In this document: positions 1 to 6,835 of the stretch, in pieces | How positions within the stretch are numbered: the stretch's first letter is position 1 | Layout: every line of letters starts with the position of its first letter | Assembly: GCA_902475645.1 (NCBI GenBank) | Contig: CABSAH010000029.1 | Span: 1 to 13,558 of the forward strand | DNA length: 13,558 bases | Reading direction: 5' to 3' | Origin: an uncultured Christensenellaceae bacterium | GTDB taxonomy: Bacteria; Bacillota; Clostridia; Christensenellales; CAG-138 | Made by a program: the position numbers and the translations under genes | The notes under the pieces: generated by a model | What the model saw: the letters and a program-made list of their open reading frames with translations, nothing else | Database searches by the model: none | What the model was told of the DNA's origin: nothing

Positions 1-2
1 GC

Positions 3-1133
3 GGCAAATCAACGCTGCTCAGGCAGTATCAGGATGCGCTCAGGCAGCGCGGCGGGAGTGAAGAACAAATAATATCCGTCAATGTTGAGGAGCTGGAAAA
101 CGAGCCCCTGCTTGATTACCATGCGCTGTATGATCACATAAAGGCGCGGCTTTGCGGCGGCAGAATGACGTATATATTCCTTGATGAAATACAGAAGGTG
201 CCTTTTTACGAAAAGGCTGTGGACAGCCTTTATGTTAAGGAAAATACGGATATATACCTAACCGGCTCCAATGCGTATATGCTTTCGGGGGACCTTGCAA
301 CGCTGCTTACCGGGCGCTATGTTGAGCTTTCCATGCTGCCGCTGTCCTTTGGCGAATACTGCCGCGCGGCGGGCTGCACGGGCGAAGCGGCGCTCAATGA
401 ATACATGCGCTACGGTGGAATGCCGTATATAGCCGCAATGGATAAAACGCCGGACAAGGCGGATACATACCTTGAAGGAATATATAATACCGTTATCGTG
501 CGCGATATAGAGGACCGCCAGGCCCGCAGGGAAACGGATCCTGCCAAGCGCAAGGTTACGGACATTGCGCTGCTCAAATCCATCGCCCGTTTTCTTGCGG
601 GCAGCGTGGGCAGCCCCATATCGATAAAGAGCGTTTCGGACTACCTTATATCCGGCGGAAGAAAAGTGTCCCCGAACACGGTGGACGATTATATGGAAGC
701 GCTCAGGGAATCGTTTGTATTCTATCCCGTTGAGCGGTTCGATATAGTGGGCAAGCAGCTGCTCAGGGCCAACAAAAAATGGTATATAGTCGATCTTGGG
801 CTTAGGAACCACATATTGCCGCGCAGCAATTACGACTTGGGCTTTTCAATAGAAAACATAGTGTATTTTGAGCTGCTCAGGCGCGGGTATCAGGTGAACA
901 TAGGCAAATACGGTGCGGCGGAGGTGGACTTCGTTGCCCGTAAGCGCGACGAAATAGCCTATTATCAGGTAACGGCAAGCATGACCGCGCCCGAAACATT
1001 TGAGCGCGAAATGCGCCCGCTCAGGAGCATACGCAATAATTACGAAAAAACCGTGCTTACGCTTGACCGTTTCAGCACGGGCAATTACGATGGAATACGC
1101 GTTATCAATCTTGTGGATTGGTTAGGACAATAA
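3..1133 (+). CDS. AAA-family ATPase with DUF4143 domain, 5' end missing
   Basis: The reading frame is open from base 3, so the start codon lies before the window; 376 residues are visible. The fragment opens in the middle of a P-loop (GKSTLL, visible residues 1-6). A Walker B motif follows (YIFLDEIQ, 57-64), then a sensor-like LTGSNA (86-91) and a C-terminal DUF4143-type region. That region contains EVDF (307-310) and YYQV, the place where many relatives carry a PD-(D/E)xK-like fold. Usually only about 35-45 residues precede the P-loop in this family, so little is missing. These ATPases are common and often multicopy in gut Bacillota and Bacteroidota; their substrate is unknown. The stop codon overlaps the ribosome binding site of sdaAB, so co-transcription is likely. 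Family assignment is firm; the cellular role is not known. Confidence 0.88.
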   Translation, partial: GKSTLLRQYQDALRQRGGSEEQIISVNVEELENEPLLDYHALYDHIKARLCGGRMTYIFLDEIQKVPFYEKAVDSLYVKENTDIYLTGSNAYMLSGDLATLLTGRYVELSMLPLSFGEYCRAAGCTGEAALNEYMRYGGMPYIAAMDKTPDKADTYLEGIYNTVIVRDIEDRQARRETDPAKRKVTDIALLKSIARFLAGSVGSPISIKSVSDYLISGGRKVSPNTVDDYMEALRESFVFYPVERFDIVGKQLLRANKKWYIVDLGLRNHILPRSNYDLGFSIENIVYFELLRRGYQVNIGKYGAAEVDFVARKRDEIAYYQVTASMTAPETFEREMRPLRSIRNNYEKTVLTLDRFSTGNYDGIRVINLVDWLGQ

Positions 1134-1144
1134 AGGAGCACACG
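1132..1144 (+). promoter_or_regulatory. Ribosome binding site that fixes the sdaAB start
   Basis: AAAGGAG at 1132-1138 overlaps the TAA stop of the preceding ATPase gene and sits 6 bases before ATG at 1145. This favours that ATG over the in-frame TTG at 1118, which lies inside the upstream gene. Confidence 0.8.
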
Positions 1145-1807
1145 ATGCAGACATATGACCTGTTTGACATAATCGGCCCGCGGATGGTGGGGCCGTCGAG
1201 CAGCCACACGGCGGGCGCGGCGCGGCTGGGGCGCATGGCCAACAAAATCGCCGGCGGGCATGTTAAGCGCGCGCACATAACGCTTTTCGGCTCGTTTGCC
1301 ACCACCGGGCGCGGCCACGGCACGGATAAGGCCATTGTGGCGGGCATACTGGGCATGGAGCCGGACGACGAGCGGCTCAGATATTCAATGCTGCTTGCCA
1401 AGGAGGCGGATGTGGAGATTTCCGTTGATTTCAGCGAGGAAATGCGGGATCATCCCAACACCGCCGAAATAGAAATCGAAACGCGCAGCGGCAAAAAGAC
1501 CCGCGTCTGCGGCGCAAGCATAGGCGGAGGCAGCATACTTATAACCGAAATAAACGGGCTTGAAATGGAGCTGAGCGGCGAATATCCCGCCATTATAGTG
1601 CGCCACAGGGACGCGCCGGGCGTTATAAACACCGTTACAAACATTCTTGCCAACGAGCATGTTAACGTTGCGTTCATGCGCGTATTCCGCCACGCGCGGC
1701 GGCAGGATGCATGCATGGTGATAGAGACGGACTCGCCCGTGAGCGAGCGGGTATGCAGGCTTATACTTGACTGGAACGAGAATATTTCGGGGGTGCTTGC
1801 CGTATGA
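1145..1807 (+). CDS. sdaAB: L-serine dehydratase, iron-sulfur-dependent, beta subunit
   Basis: This is the beta subunit of the [4Fe-4S] L-serine ammonia-lyase, which converts L-serine to pyruvate and ammonia in the cytoplasm. The protein is 220 residues, normal for the two-subunit clostridial type. Near the N-terminus it carries the family signature GPSSSHTAGAARLG (16-29). The C-terminal part (about 147-220) looks like an ACT domain (AIIVRHRDAPGVINTVTNIL), which in relatives binds serine or helps assembly. The start at 1145 has a well-placed AAAGGAG; an upstream TTG would add nine residues unlike the family. The stop overlaps the start of sdaAA by 4 bases (ATGA), which implies translational coupling and equal subunit supply. 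Isoleucine codons are strikingly ATA-rich (12 of 20 by hand count). Confidence 0.96.
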   Translation: MQTYDLFDIIGPRMVGPSSSHTAGAARLGRMANKIAGGHVKRAHITLFGSFATTGRGHGTDKAIVAGILGMEPDDERLRYSMLLAKEADVEISVDFSEEMRDHPNTAEIEIETRSGKKTRVCGASIGGGSILITEINGLEMELSGEYPAIIVRHRDAPGVINTVTNILANEHVNVAFMRVFRHARRQDACMVIETDSPVSERVCRLILDWNENISGVLAV

Positions 1808-2700
1808 CGGGCTATTGCTTCACGAATGGAGAAGAACTTATCGCCATCTGCAAAAAAGAGGGGCTTACAATAAGCGAAGTGATGCTCCGCCGCCAGCAGG
1901 AGCTTTCCGACGACACGGCGGAAAACATATTGAAGGAGCTTAAAACAACGCTGCACGCCATGAAGCGGAGCGTTGAGGAAGGGCTGACGGAGGAGCTGGA
2001 AAGCGTATCCGGCCTTTCCGGCGGGGACGCAATGCGCCTGAACGACCGCGCGGAGAAGAACGCGCTCAGCGGCACGCTTGCGGCTAAGGCCGCGGCGGCG
2101 AGCATGGCCGTGGTTGAAGTGAACGCGGCAATGGGCCGCATAGTTGCGGCGCCCACCGCGGGCGCAAGCGGAATACTGCCGGGCGTGCTTTTCACCTGTG
2201 CAAAGGAGCGCGGCTGGAACGACGAAAGGCTGCTAAGCGGCCTGCTTACCGCGGGCGCGATAGGCAGCATAATAGCCGCAAACGCCAGCATAAGCGGCGC
2301 GGAGCACGGCTGCCAGGCGGAGACCGGCTCCGCCGCGGCAATGGCGGCGGCTGCGCTTTGCGAGCTGGACGGCGGCAGCGCGGACAGGTGCCTTAACGCG
2401 GCGGCGATAGCGCTGAAGAACGTTATGGGCCTTGTGTGCGATCCGGTTGCCGGCCTTGTTGAATGCCCGTGCATAAAGCGCAACGCGCTCGGCGCGATGA
2501 ATGCGCTAATCAGTGCGGATATGGCGCTTGCGGGCATACCCAGCCTTATCCCCTTCGATGAAACCGTTATGGCAATGCGCTCCGTGGGCCGCCTTATGAG
2601 CCCCGACCTGCGCGAGACCGCGCGCGGCGGCTGCGCCGCCACCCCCACCGGCCGTGCCATACGCAAAAAGCTCGGCCTGAACGAGATTGAGGAGGAGTAG
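1804..2700 (+). CDS. sdaAA: L-serine dehydratase, iron-sulfur-dependent, alpha subunit
   Basis: This is the catalytic, cluster-bearing subunit of L-serine dehydratase, 298 residues, full length for the family. Cys170 (in GAEHGCQAE), Cys212 and Cys223 (in VCDPVAGLVECPC) have the 42- and 11-residue spacings of the three cluster ligands in the characterised Legionella enzyme. The fourth iron site is left for substrate. The C-terminal stretch ETARGGCAATPTGRAI is also conserved; its Cys277 falls in the tail that acts as a cluster ligand in substrate-free enzyme. The start codon overlaps the sdaAB stop, and a G-rich stretch about 10 bases upstream may serve as a weak ribosome binding site. An intrinsic terminator about 80 bases downstream ends the unit. 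The split into two genes is typical of Gram-positive anaerobes; Proteobacteria fuse the subunits. Activity should be oxygen-sensitive. Confidence 0.96.
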   Translation: MTGYCFTNGEELIAICKKEGLTISEVMLRRQQELSDDTAENILKELKTTLHAMKRSVEEGLTEELESVSGLSGGDAMRLNDRAEKNALSGTLAAKAAAASMAVVEVNAAMGRIVAAPTAGASGILPGVLFTCAKERGWNDERLLSGLLTAGAIGSIIAANASISGAEHGCQAETGSAAAMAAAALCELDGGSADRCLNAAAIALKNVMGLVCDPVAGLVECPCIKRNALGAMNALISADMALAGIPSLIPFDETVMAMRSVGRLMSPDLRETARGGCAATPTGRAIRKKLGLNEIEEE

Positions 2701-2703
2701 GGC

Positions 2704-2757
2704 ATGGCAGTGAAATCCTGCTTATGCAGGGCGAAATCCACCTGACGGCGGGTGAGC
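2704..2757. repeat. Possible degenerate dispersed intergenic repeat
   Basis: The non-coding gap holds a small hairpin (CCTGC at 2717-2721 pairing with GCAGG at 2726-2730, loop TTAT). It is flanked by two copies of GAAATCC, the second followed by CACCTGACGGCGGGTG. Repeated GAAATCC arms around short stems are the kind of layout seen in dispersed intergenic elements of Clostridia genomes. Only one unit is visible, so the repeat status is an inference. A 13-codon ORF (2704-2745) runs through it but has no ribosome binding site and is not called as a gene. Confidence 0.3.
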
Positions 2758-2777
2758 GTAAGAGATTGTAAAGATGT

Positions 2778-2800
2778 GGGGACGCTGTGCGTCCCCTTTT
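2778..2800 (+). terminator. Intrinsic terminator after sdaAA
   Basis: A perfect 8-bp GC-rich stem (GGGGACGC at 2778-2785 with GCGTCCCC at 2789-2796) and a TGT loop are followed directly by TTTT. This fits rho-independent termination of the plus-strand sdaAB-sdaAA unit. The hairpin lies just past the stop of the convergent anti-sigma gene and may also end that transcript, but on the minus strand the stem is followed by ACATCTTT, so the U-tract there is poor. Confidence 0.8.
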
Positions 2801-2809
2801 GAGTATTGC

Positions 2810-4099
2810 TTACTCTTCCTCTATATCATATTTCACTATTTCGCCCGTTGCGGCATTTATTTCGTATTCGTATTCGTAATTGCCGCACTCAAAGTCTATT
2901 TCGTATACCGTTATGCCGTCCTCGCGGTCGAGCTCGCATTCGAATTCGCGTATGCTGCCTTCGCTTACGCCCGCGTGGGCAAGGGCGATCTGCTTTGCCT
3001 TTGATTCGCCTATGTATCCGCTTTCGGCATTGGCGGTGGGCTTGGGGGTGGATGAAGGGGTGGGGGTGGATGCGGGCGCGGTCGCTGCGTCGGGCGCGGG
3101 GGAGGGGGAGACGCTGCCGCGCCTGTCGGCCTCAAACTTTATTATTTCGCCCGTTTTGGCGTTTATGTCGTATTCGTATTCGCTGCCGGCGCAGTCGAAT
3201 TCCAGCTCGTATATCATTGCGCCGTGCTCGTAGTCCATTTCAAATTCGTAATCATAAATGTCGCCTTCGTTCACGCCCGCGTGGGCAAGGGCGATCCGCT
3301 TTGCCTCGGCCTCGCCTATGTATGCGCGCTCGCTTGCCGTGCCGGCGGAGGTCACGTTGGCTATGCTCTTTGTGCCGCTTTCGCCTATCAGGTTCAGCTC
3401 GTTCACGCTCAGCCCCGCCAGCTCTTCAAACGTATGCGTGGCGTTGTTTTCGGTTATCTGCCGTATAAGCTGCGCCTTGCCCTCCGTTATGCCGTATTCC
3501 TCGGCAAGGCGTTTGGTTTCGGGGTCGCTCGTTATGGTTTGGCTCAGCACCGCGCCCTGAAAGCTGCCGGTGTTCAGCATATCCGTCACCTCCGCGCTGA
3601 GCGCGCTCTGCATTGCGGCGTTCTTCTCCGCGTCGTCCCCGTTAACGCTTATAAGTATTGAATTGGCCATTTCGGAAATGTAGCCTTCGCGCAGCATGGA
3701 GCCTATCAGCGCGTTCACGGCAACCTTTATGTCGCTGCCTTCAAGCTTCATGTCGCCTATCACCTTTTTGCCGTCCTCATTTTTGGGCGTAACGTAAACT
3801 ACCTTTTCGCCCTTGTTTACGCCTATTTCAATGCTGGGGTTCACGTCCAGCGCAACGGTTGACGCAACGCCGTACCTTTCGCCGTATGCATAGCTGCCAA
3901 TTATCATCAGCACCAGCGCCGCAGCAGCGGCGGCTATTCGGGCGAATGTTTTGTTAATGCTCTTCTTTGCCTGTTTATTTTCCAATGGTATTACCTTGCC
4001 TTTCTGTTCTTTGCATTTTTCCGTCACCTTGTCCAGCTGATACGGGGCGGCATTGACAAATGCGCGCTTCACGCTCCGCTCTATCTTATCGTTTTTCAT
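2810..4099 (-). CDS. RsgI-like membrane anti-sigma factor with two PepSY domains
   Basis: The 429-residue protein has a short cytoplasmic N-terminus (1-52), one membrane helix (about 53-71) and an RsgI-type core just outside the membrane (about 77-155, with TVALDVNPSIEIGVN at 81-95). Two extracellular PepSY-like domains follow (about 260-323 and 361-426), joined by a Pro/Ser/Thr-rich linker (329-359). Its gene lies one base after a sigma-factor gene, so it most likely holds that sigma factor at the membrane and releases it on a signal. In characterised RsgI proteins the chain self-cleaves at a conserved Asn-Pro; here this would be Asn87-Pro88. The N-terminus (KIERSVKRAFVNAAPYQLDKV) is the expected sigma-binding part but is not a recognisable zinc-binding anti-sigma domain. 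A good GGAGGG lies inside the end of the sigma gene, suggesting coupled translation. The signal is unknown. Confidence 0.85.
   Translation of the reverse strand: MKNDKIERSVKRAFVNAAPYQLDKVTEKCKEQKGKVIPLENKQAKKSINKTFARIAAAAAALVLMIIGSYAYGERYGVASTVALDVNPSIEIGVNKGEKVVYVTPKNEDGKKVIGDMKLEGSDIKVAVNALIGSMLREGYISEMANSILISVNGDDAEKNAAMQSALSAEVTDMLNTGSFQGAVLSQTITSDPETKRLAEEYGITEGKAQLIRQITENNATHTFEELAGLSVNELNLIGESGTKSIANVTSAGTASERAYIGEAEAKRIALAHAGVNEGDIYDYEFEMDYEHGAMIYELEFDCAGSEYEYDINAKTGEIIKFEADRRGSVSPSPAPDAATAPASTPTPSSTPKPTANAESGYIGESKAKQIALAHAGVSEGSIREFECELDREDGITVYEIDFECGNYEYEYEINAATGEIVKYDIEEE
2822..3019 (-). repeat. PepSY-coding duplication, C-terminal copy
   Basis: This segment encodes residues 361-426 of the anti-sigma protein and closely matches 3131-3322 at both protein level (YIGESKAKQIALAHAGVSEG against YIGEAEAKRIALAHAGVNEG) and DNA level. 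A 20-base run (ACGCCCGCGTGGGCAAGGGC on the plus strand) is identical in both copies. It is an internal, diverged tandem duplication. Confidence 0.8.
3131..3322 (-). repeat. PepSY-coding duplication, N-terminal copy
   Basis: This is the partner of the copy at 2822-3019 and encodes residues 260-323. Both copies end in a conserved Tyr/Glu-rich strand and a [N/D]xxTGEI[I/V]K turn typical of PepSY domains. The two copies are separated by the Pro/Ser/Thr linker coded at about 3020-3115. Confidence 0.8.
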
Positions 4100-4100
4100 G

Positions 4101-4673
4101 CTAAATGCCCTCCGTCTGCATAATATTTGCCTTCAGCTTTTTTATGGCCCTGCTGTATTTTGAAAGTACCGCCGTAAGGGTCATGCCCATCAGATGCGCG
4201 GTTTCGCGGTGCTTCATGCCGCCCACCGCGTGCAGAACGACTATTTGCCGCTCCGCGTCGTCAAGCGCGTTCATGCATTGCTCCAGCACCAATCTGTCCT
4301 CGCTCGATACCGCCGCCTGCTCAACATAGCTTTCCCAATCCTCCATCGGGGCATGGGCGTGCTTTGCGCGCTCCCGCAGCCGGTCCAGGCATATGTTGCG
4401 GGTTATTGCTATAAGCCAGGCCATCGGCTTCCCCTGCGGCCTGTATGTTCCCGCGCCCGCGTATGCCTTCACGAAGCAGTCCTGCGCCGCCTCCTCCGCG
4501 TCGTGCCTGTTTTTCAGCATGGACAGCGCGAATGCGTATACCGCCGCGTTGGCAATGTTATAAAGCGGCTCCATGGCTGCCGCGTCGCCGTTTGCCAGGC
4601 GGGCAATGCATCGCTCCATCGTTTCGCGTTCGTCCGCGCTCTGCGGGGCAACGGTATTAAGGCATATCAGCAT
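4101..4673 (-). CDS. ECF-type sigma-70 family RNA polymerase sigma factor
   Basis: This 190-residue protein has the two-domain layout of an ECF sigma factor. Region 2 spans about 34-102: NRHDAEEAAQDCFVKAY matches regions 2.1-2.2, and PMAWLIAITRNICLDRLR matches region 2.4, which reads the -10 element. Region 4 spans about 129-182 (LDDAERQIVVLHAVGGMKHRETAHLMG and the helix after it), which reads the -35 element. The start ATG has GAAAGGAG upstream with 8-9 bases of spacing. The gene leads a two-gene unit with the RsgI-like anti-sigma gene, one base apart, the usual layout for a sigma factor and its cognate inhibitor. True SigI lacks a canonical region 4, whereas this protein has one, so it is better called ECF than SigI. 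Target promoters and the inducing signal are unknown. Confidence 0.93.
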   Translation of the reverse strand: MLICLNTVAPQSADERETMERCIARLANGDAAAMEPLYNIANAAVYAFALSMLKNRHDAEEAAQDCFVKAYAGAGTYRPQGKPMAWLIAITRNICLDRLRERAKHAHAPMEDWESYVEQAAVSSEDRLVLEQCMNALDDAERQIVVLHAVGGMKHRETAHLMGMTLTAVLSKYSRAIKKLKANIMQTEGI

Positions 4674-4704
4674 CGTTCAGCGCTCCTTTCATAATGTAAA
4701 CGGA

Positions 4705-4727
4705 AAAACGCCGCGTTTTATTGCGGC
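4705..4727 (-). promoter_or_regulatory. Possible leader hairpin or attenuator before the sigma gene
   Basis: On the minus strand a 5-bp stem (GCCGC at 4727-4723 with GCGGC at 4714-4710) with an A-rich 8-base loop is followed by GTTTTT (4709-4705). It lies between the predicted promoter and the sigma start, so it could act as a weak terminator in the leader. The stem is short, so this is tentative. Confidence 0.35.
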
Positions 4728-4740
4728 AAGGATAAAAAAT

Positions 4741-4770
4741 ATTATAGCATATAAAATTGGACGCGGTTAA
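4741..4770 (-). promoter_or_regulatory. Candidate promoter of the sigma/anti-sigma unit
   Basis: The minus strand reads TGCTATAAT, an extended -10 box with a perfect TATAAT at 4746-4741. An imperfect -35 candidate, TTAACC (4770-4765, four of six consensus positions), lies 18 bases upstream. Transcription would start near 4734, giving a leader of about 60 bases. It looks like a housekeeping sigma-A promoter; no separate ECF-type autoregulatory promoter was recognised. The -35 candidate lies inside the terminator palindrome of the V-ATPase operon. Confidence 0.55.
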
Positions 4771-4782
4771 CCGCGTCCAATT
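4752..4782 (-). terminator. Intrinsic terminator of the V-ATPase operon
   Basis: Positions 4755-4782 form a perfect 28-base palindrome whose half is AATTGGACGCGGTT. In minus-strand RNA this gives a 12-bp stem with a UUAA loop. The T-run is partly built into the palindrome: the stem GGACGCGG/CCGCGTCC is followed by AATTTTAT. It lies 14 bases past the ntpD stop codon and is the only strong terminator in this gap. Confidence 0.78.
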
Positions 4783-4796
4783 GCTTTGCAATCCTT

Positions 4797-5426
4797 TTAC
4801 TTATTCGCCAGCATTTCCTTTGTTTTCATAAGCCGCGTCAGGTTGCCGCGCTCGTTTTCGTCCAGCTTCATGGTGATGGCGCGGATAGCCTCGTCAAACT
4901 GGGGAATCATAACGTACTCAAGCGCGTTCACGCGGCGGCGGGTCTTTTCGATCTCGTCCGCAAGGCGGTTGCATATCTTTTCAACCTCCGCAAGCTCAAT
5001 GAGCAGCGGCAGCAGCTCGCTGAACTGCTTCACCGCGCCGTCCAGCTCCGCGCTGGTGTTGGCCATGCCGTAGGGCAGCTCTATCGCGTCCGTGCTTGCA
5101 ACAAGGTCAAGCTTGGGCGCCTGCACGCCGAGTACCTGCTGCGTGCCTACCGTTATTTTGGCGGGGCGGGCGGGGTAGCACAGCGCTTCCTCTATATCCG
5201 CGTTGCCCATGCCCGCGCGCGCCAGCACAAAGCTTTGCATAGCCTGCCCAAGCTTTTCTTCCACCTGCTCGCGCAGCTCCTTGTTCCGCCGGACGTATAT
5301 TATGAAGCGGCGCACCATCTCGTCCCGCTTGTCCTTCATCAGCTTATGACCGCGGACGGCGACCTTCTTTTTCTTTTTCAGGTTGGAAAGCTCCATCCTT
5401 GTGGGCTTTACCTGCAATGCAGCCAT
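4797..5426 (-). CDS. ntpD: V-type ATP synthase subunit D
   Basis: Subunit D is the central rotor shaft that passes through the A3B3 head and couples ATP turnover to rotation of the membrane ring. The 209-residue length is normal. The N-terminal helix carries the family pattern (PTRMELSNLKKKKKVAVRGHKLMKDKRDEM split over 8-37). The C-terminal helix (CNRLADEIEKTRRRVNALEY and onward) gives the expected antiparallel coiled coil, with the short globular part between (about 70-130). The start has AAAGGAGG six bases upstream. It is the last gene of the V-ATPase operon, 29 bases after ntpB and directly before the palindromic terminator. In Enterococcus hirae ntpD is followed by ntpH and ntpJ; neither is present here. 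Confidence 0.96.
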   Translation of the reverse strand: MAALQVKPTRMELSNLKKKKKVAVRGHKLMKDKRDEMVRRFIIYVRRNKELREQVEEKLGQAMQSFVLARAGMGNADIEEALCYPARPAKITVGTQQVLGVQAPKLDLVASTDAIELPYGMANTSAELDGAVKQFSELLPLLIELAEVEKICNRLADEIEKTRRRVNALEYVMIPQFDEAIRAITMKLDENERGNLTRLMKTKEMLANK

Positions 5427-5455
5427 AGTTCGCCTCCTTTGCTATGCCGTGCGGC

Positions 5456-6835
5456 TTATTCTTCCGCCTTGGGCAGATATTTGTCCAAATATTCGTCCCT
5501 TATGCGCTTCAATTCCGTGCGCGGCAGTATGGACAAAAGCTGCCAGCCTATGTTCAGCGTTTCCTCTATGGTGCGGTTGGTGTAATACCCTTGGGAAACG
5601 TACTGCTCTTCAAATGCGTCGGCAAACTTTGCGTAAAGCTTATCCGTGTCGCTCAGCGCCGCGTCGCCCAGTATTACGGCCAGCTCCTTCGCGTCCTTAC
5701 CGCGGGAATACGCGGCGAAGAGCTGATTCATGGTGTCGGCATGGTCCTCGCGCGTTTTGCCTCTGCCTATGCCCTTGTCCTTCAAGCGGCTAAGCGAAGG
5801 CAGCACGTTTATGGGCGGCGTAATGCCGCGGCGGTGCAGCTCGCGCGAAAGGATTATCTGCCCTTCGGTAATGTAGCCGGTCAGATCGGGTATGGGGTGG
5901 GTAATGTCGTCCTCGGGCATGGAGAGTATGGGTATCATGGTTATCGAACCCTTGTTGTCCTTTATCCTGCCCGCGCGCTCATACATTGTTGCAAGGTCGG
6001 TATAAAGATAGCCCGGGTAACCCCTGCGGCCCGGAACCTCCTTACGGGCGGCGGAAACCTCGCGCAGGGCCTCGGCATAGTTGGTTATGTCCGTAATTAT
6101 AACAAGCACGTGCATGCCGAGATCGTATGCCAGATACTCCGCGGCGGTTATTGCCATGCGCGGCGTGGCGATACGCTCTATCGCCGGGTCGTTTGCAAGG
6201 TTAACGAACGTTACCGTGCGGTCTATTGCGCCGGTGGAGCGGAAATCGTTTATGAAGAAGTCCGCTTCCTCAAACGTTATGCCGACAGCCGCGAAAACAA
6301 CAGCGAAGCTTTCGTCCGCGCCCAGCACCTTCGCCTGGCGCGCAATCTGCGCGGCAAGCTGCGCATGCGGCAGGCCGCTGCCGGAGAATACGGGCAGCTT
6401 CTGGCCCCTGACGAGCGTATTCAGTCCGTCTATCGCGCTTATGCCCGTCTGAATAAATTCGGAAGGATAGTCGCGCGCGGCGGGGTTTATGGGCGCGCCG
6501 TTTATGTCCATGCGCTTTTGGGCAATCAGCGGCTCGCCGTCGTCCTTGGGGCGGCCCATGCCGTCGAATACCCTGCCCAGCATGTCCGGCGCCACGGCAA
6601 GCTCTATGCTGTGGCCCAAAAAGCGCGCCTTGGAATCGCTTATCCTCAGGCCCTGAGAGCCTTCAAAAAGCTGAAGCAGCGCTTTGTCCTGATTTATTTC
6701 CAGCACCCTGCCGCGGCGTATTTCGCCGTTGGCCTGCTCTATTTCAACCAGCTCGTCGTACTTAACGCCCTCCACGCCTTCAACCATCATCAGCGGGCCT
6801 ACGACTTCTTTTATTGTGCGGTATTCTTTACGCAT
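5456..6835 (-). CDS. ntpB: V-type ATP synthase subunit B
   Basis: Subunit B is the non-catalytic nucleotide-binding-type subunit that alternates with A in the hexameric head. The protein is 459 residues, full length. It shows DYPSEFIQTGISAIDGLNTL (122-141) and a degenerate P-loop, SGSGLPHAQ (151-159), lacking the GKT of catalytic subunits, as expected for B. Arg350 (PSLSRLKDKGIG) falls at the position of the arginine finger that completes the catalytic site of the neighbouring A subunit; the number matches E. hirae B. Its start overlaps the ntpA stop by 8 bases, with GGAGGT nine bases upstream, so translation is probably coupled to keep A and B equal. Confidence 0.98.
   Translation of the reverse strand: MRKEYRTIKEVVGPLMMVEGVEGVKYDELVEIEQANGEIRRGRVLEINQDKALLQLFEGSQGLRISDSKARFLGHSIELAVAPDMLGRVFDGMGRPKDDGEPLIAQKRMDINGAPINPAARDYPSEFIQTGISAIDGLNTLVRGQKLPVFSGSGLPHAQLAAQIARQAKVLGADESFAVVFAAVGITFEEADFFINDFRSTGAIDRTVTFVNLANDPAIERIATPRMAITAAEYLAYDLGMHVLVIITDITNYAEALREVSAARKEVPGRRGYPGYLYTDLATMYERAGRIKDNKGSITMIPILSMPEDDITHPIPDLTGYITEGQIILSRELHRRGITPPINVLPSLSRLKDKGIGRGKTREDHADTMNQLFAAYSRGKDAKELAVILGDAALSDTDKLYAKFADAFEEQYVSQGYYTNRTIEETLNIGWQLLSILPRTELKRIRDEYLDKYLPKAEE

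Noticed and set aside
151..310. Whether the DUF4143 ATPase belongs to a defence or toxin system
   Set aside because: No partner effector, nuclease or toxin gene is visible beside it, and the downstream genes are metabolic; the idea has no support in the window.
1812..2741. A 309-codon open frame on the minus strand opposite sdaAA
   Set aside because: It is Ser/Ala/Pro-rich low-complexity translation with no recognisable domain, lying across a clear sdaAA gene.
2704..2745. A 13-codon ORF after sdaAA
   Set aside because: It has no ribosome binding site and overlaps a hairpin and the repeat-like segment; nothing supports translation.
3020..3115. GC-rich low-complexity tract that looked like a minisatellite
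   Set aside because: It encodes the Pro/Ser/Thr linker between the PepSY domains in frame; the pattern is explained by protein composition.
2806..3468. Plus-strand open frame with an Arg/Cys/Leu-rich repetitive product
   Set aside because: It is the reverse of the PepSY repeats and the Pro/Ser/Thr linker of the anti-sigma gene; its apparent repeats are explained by that duplication.
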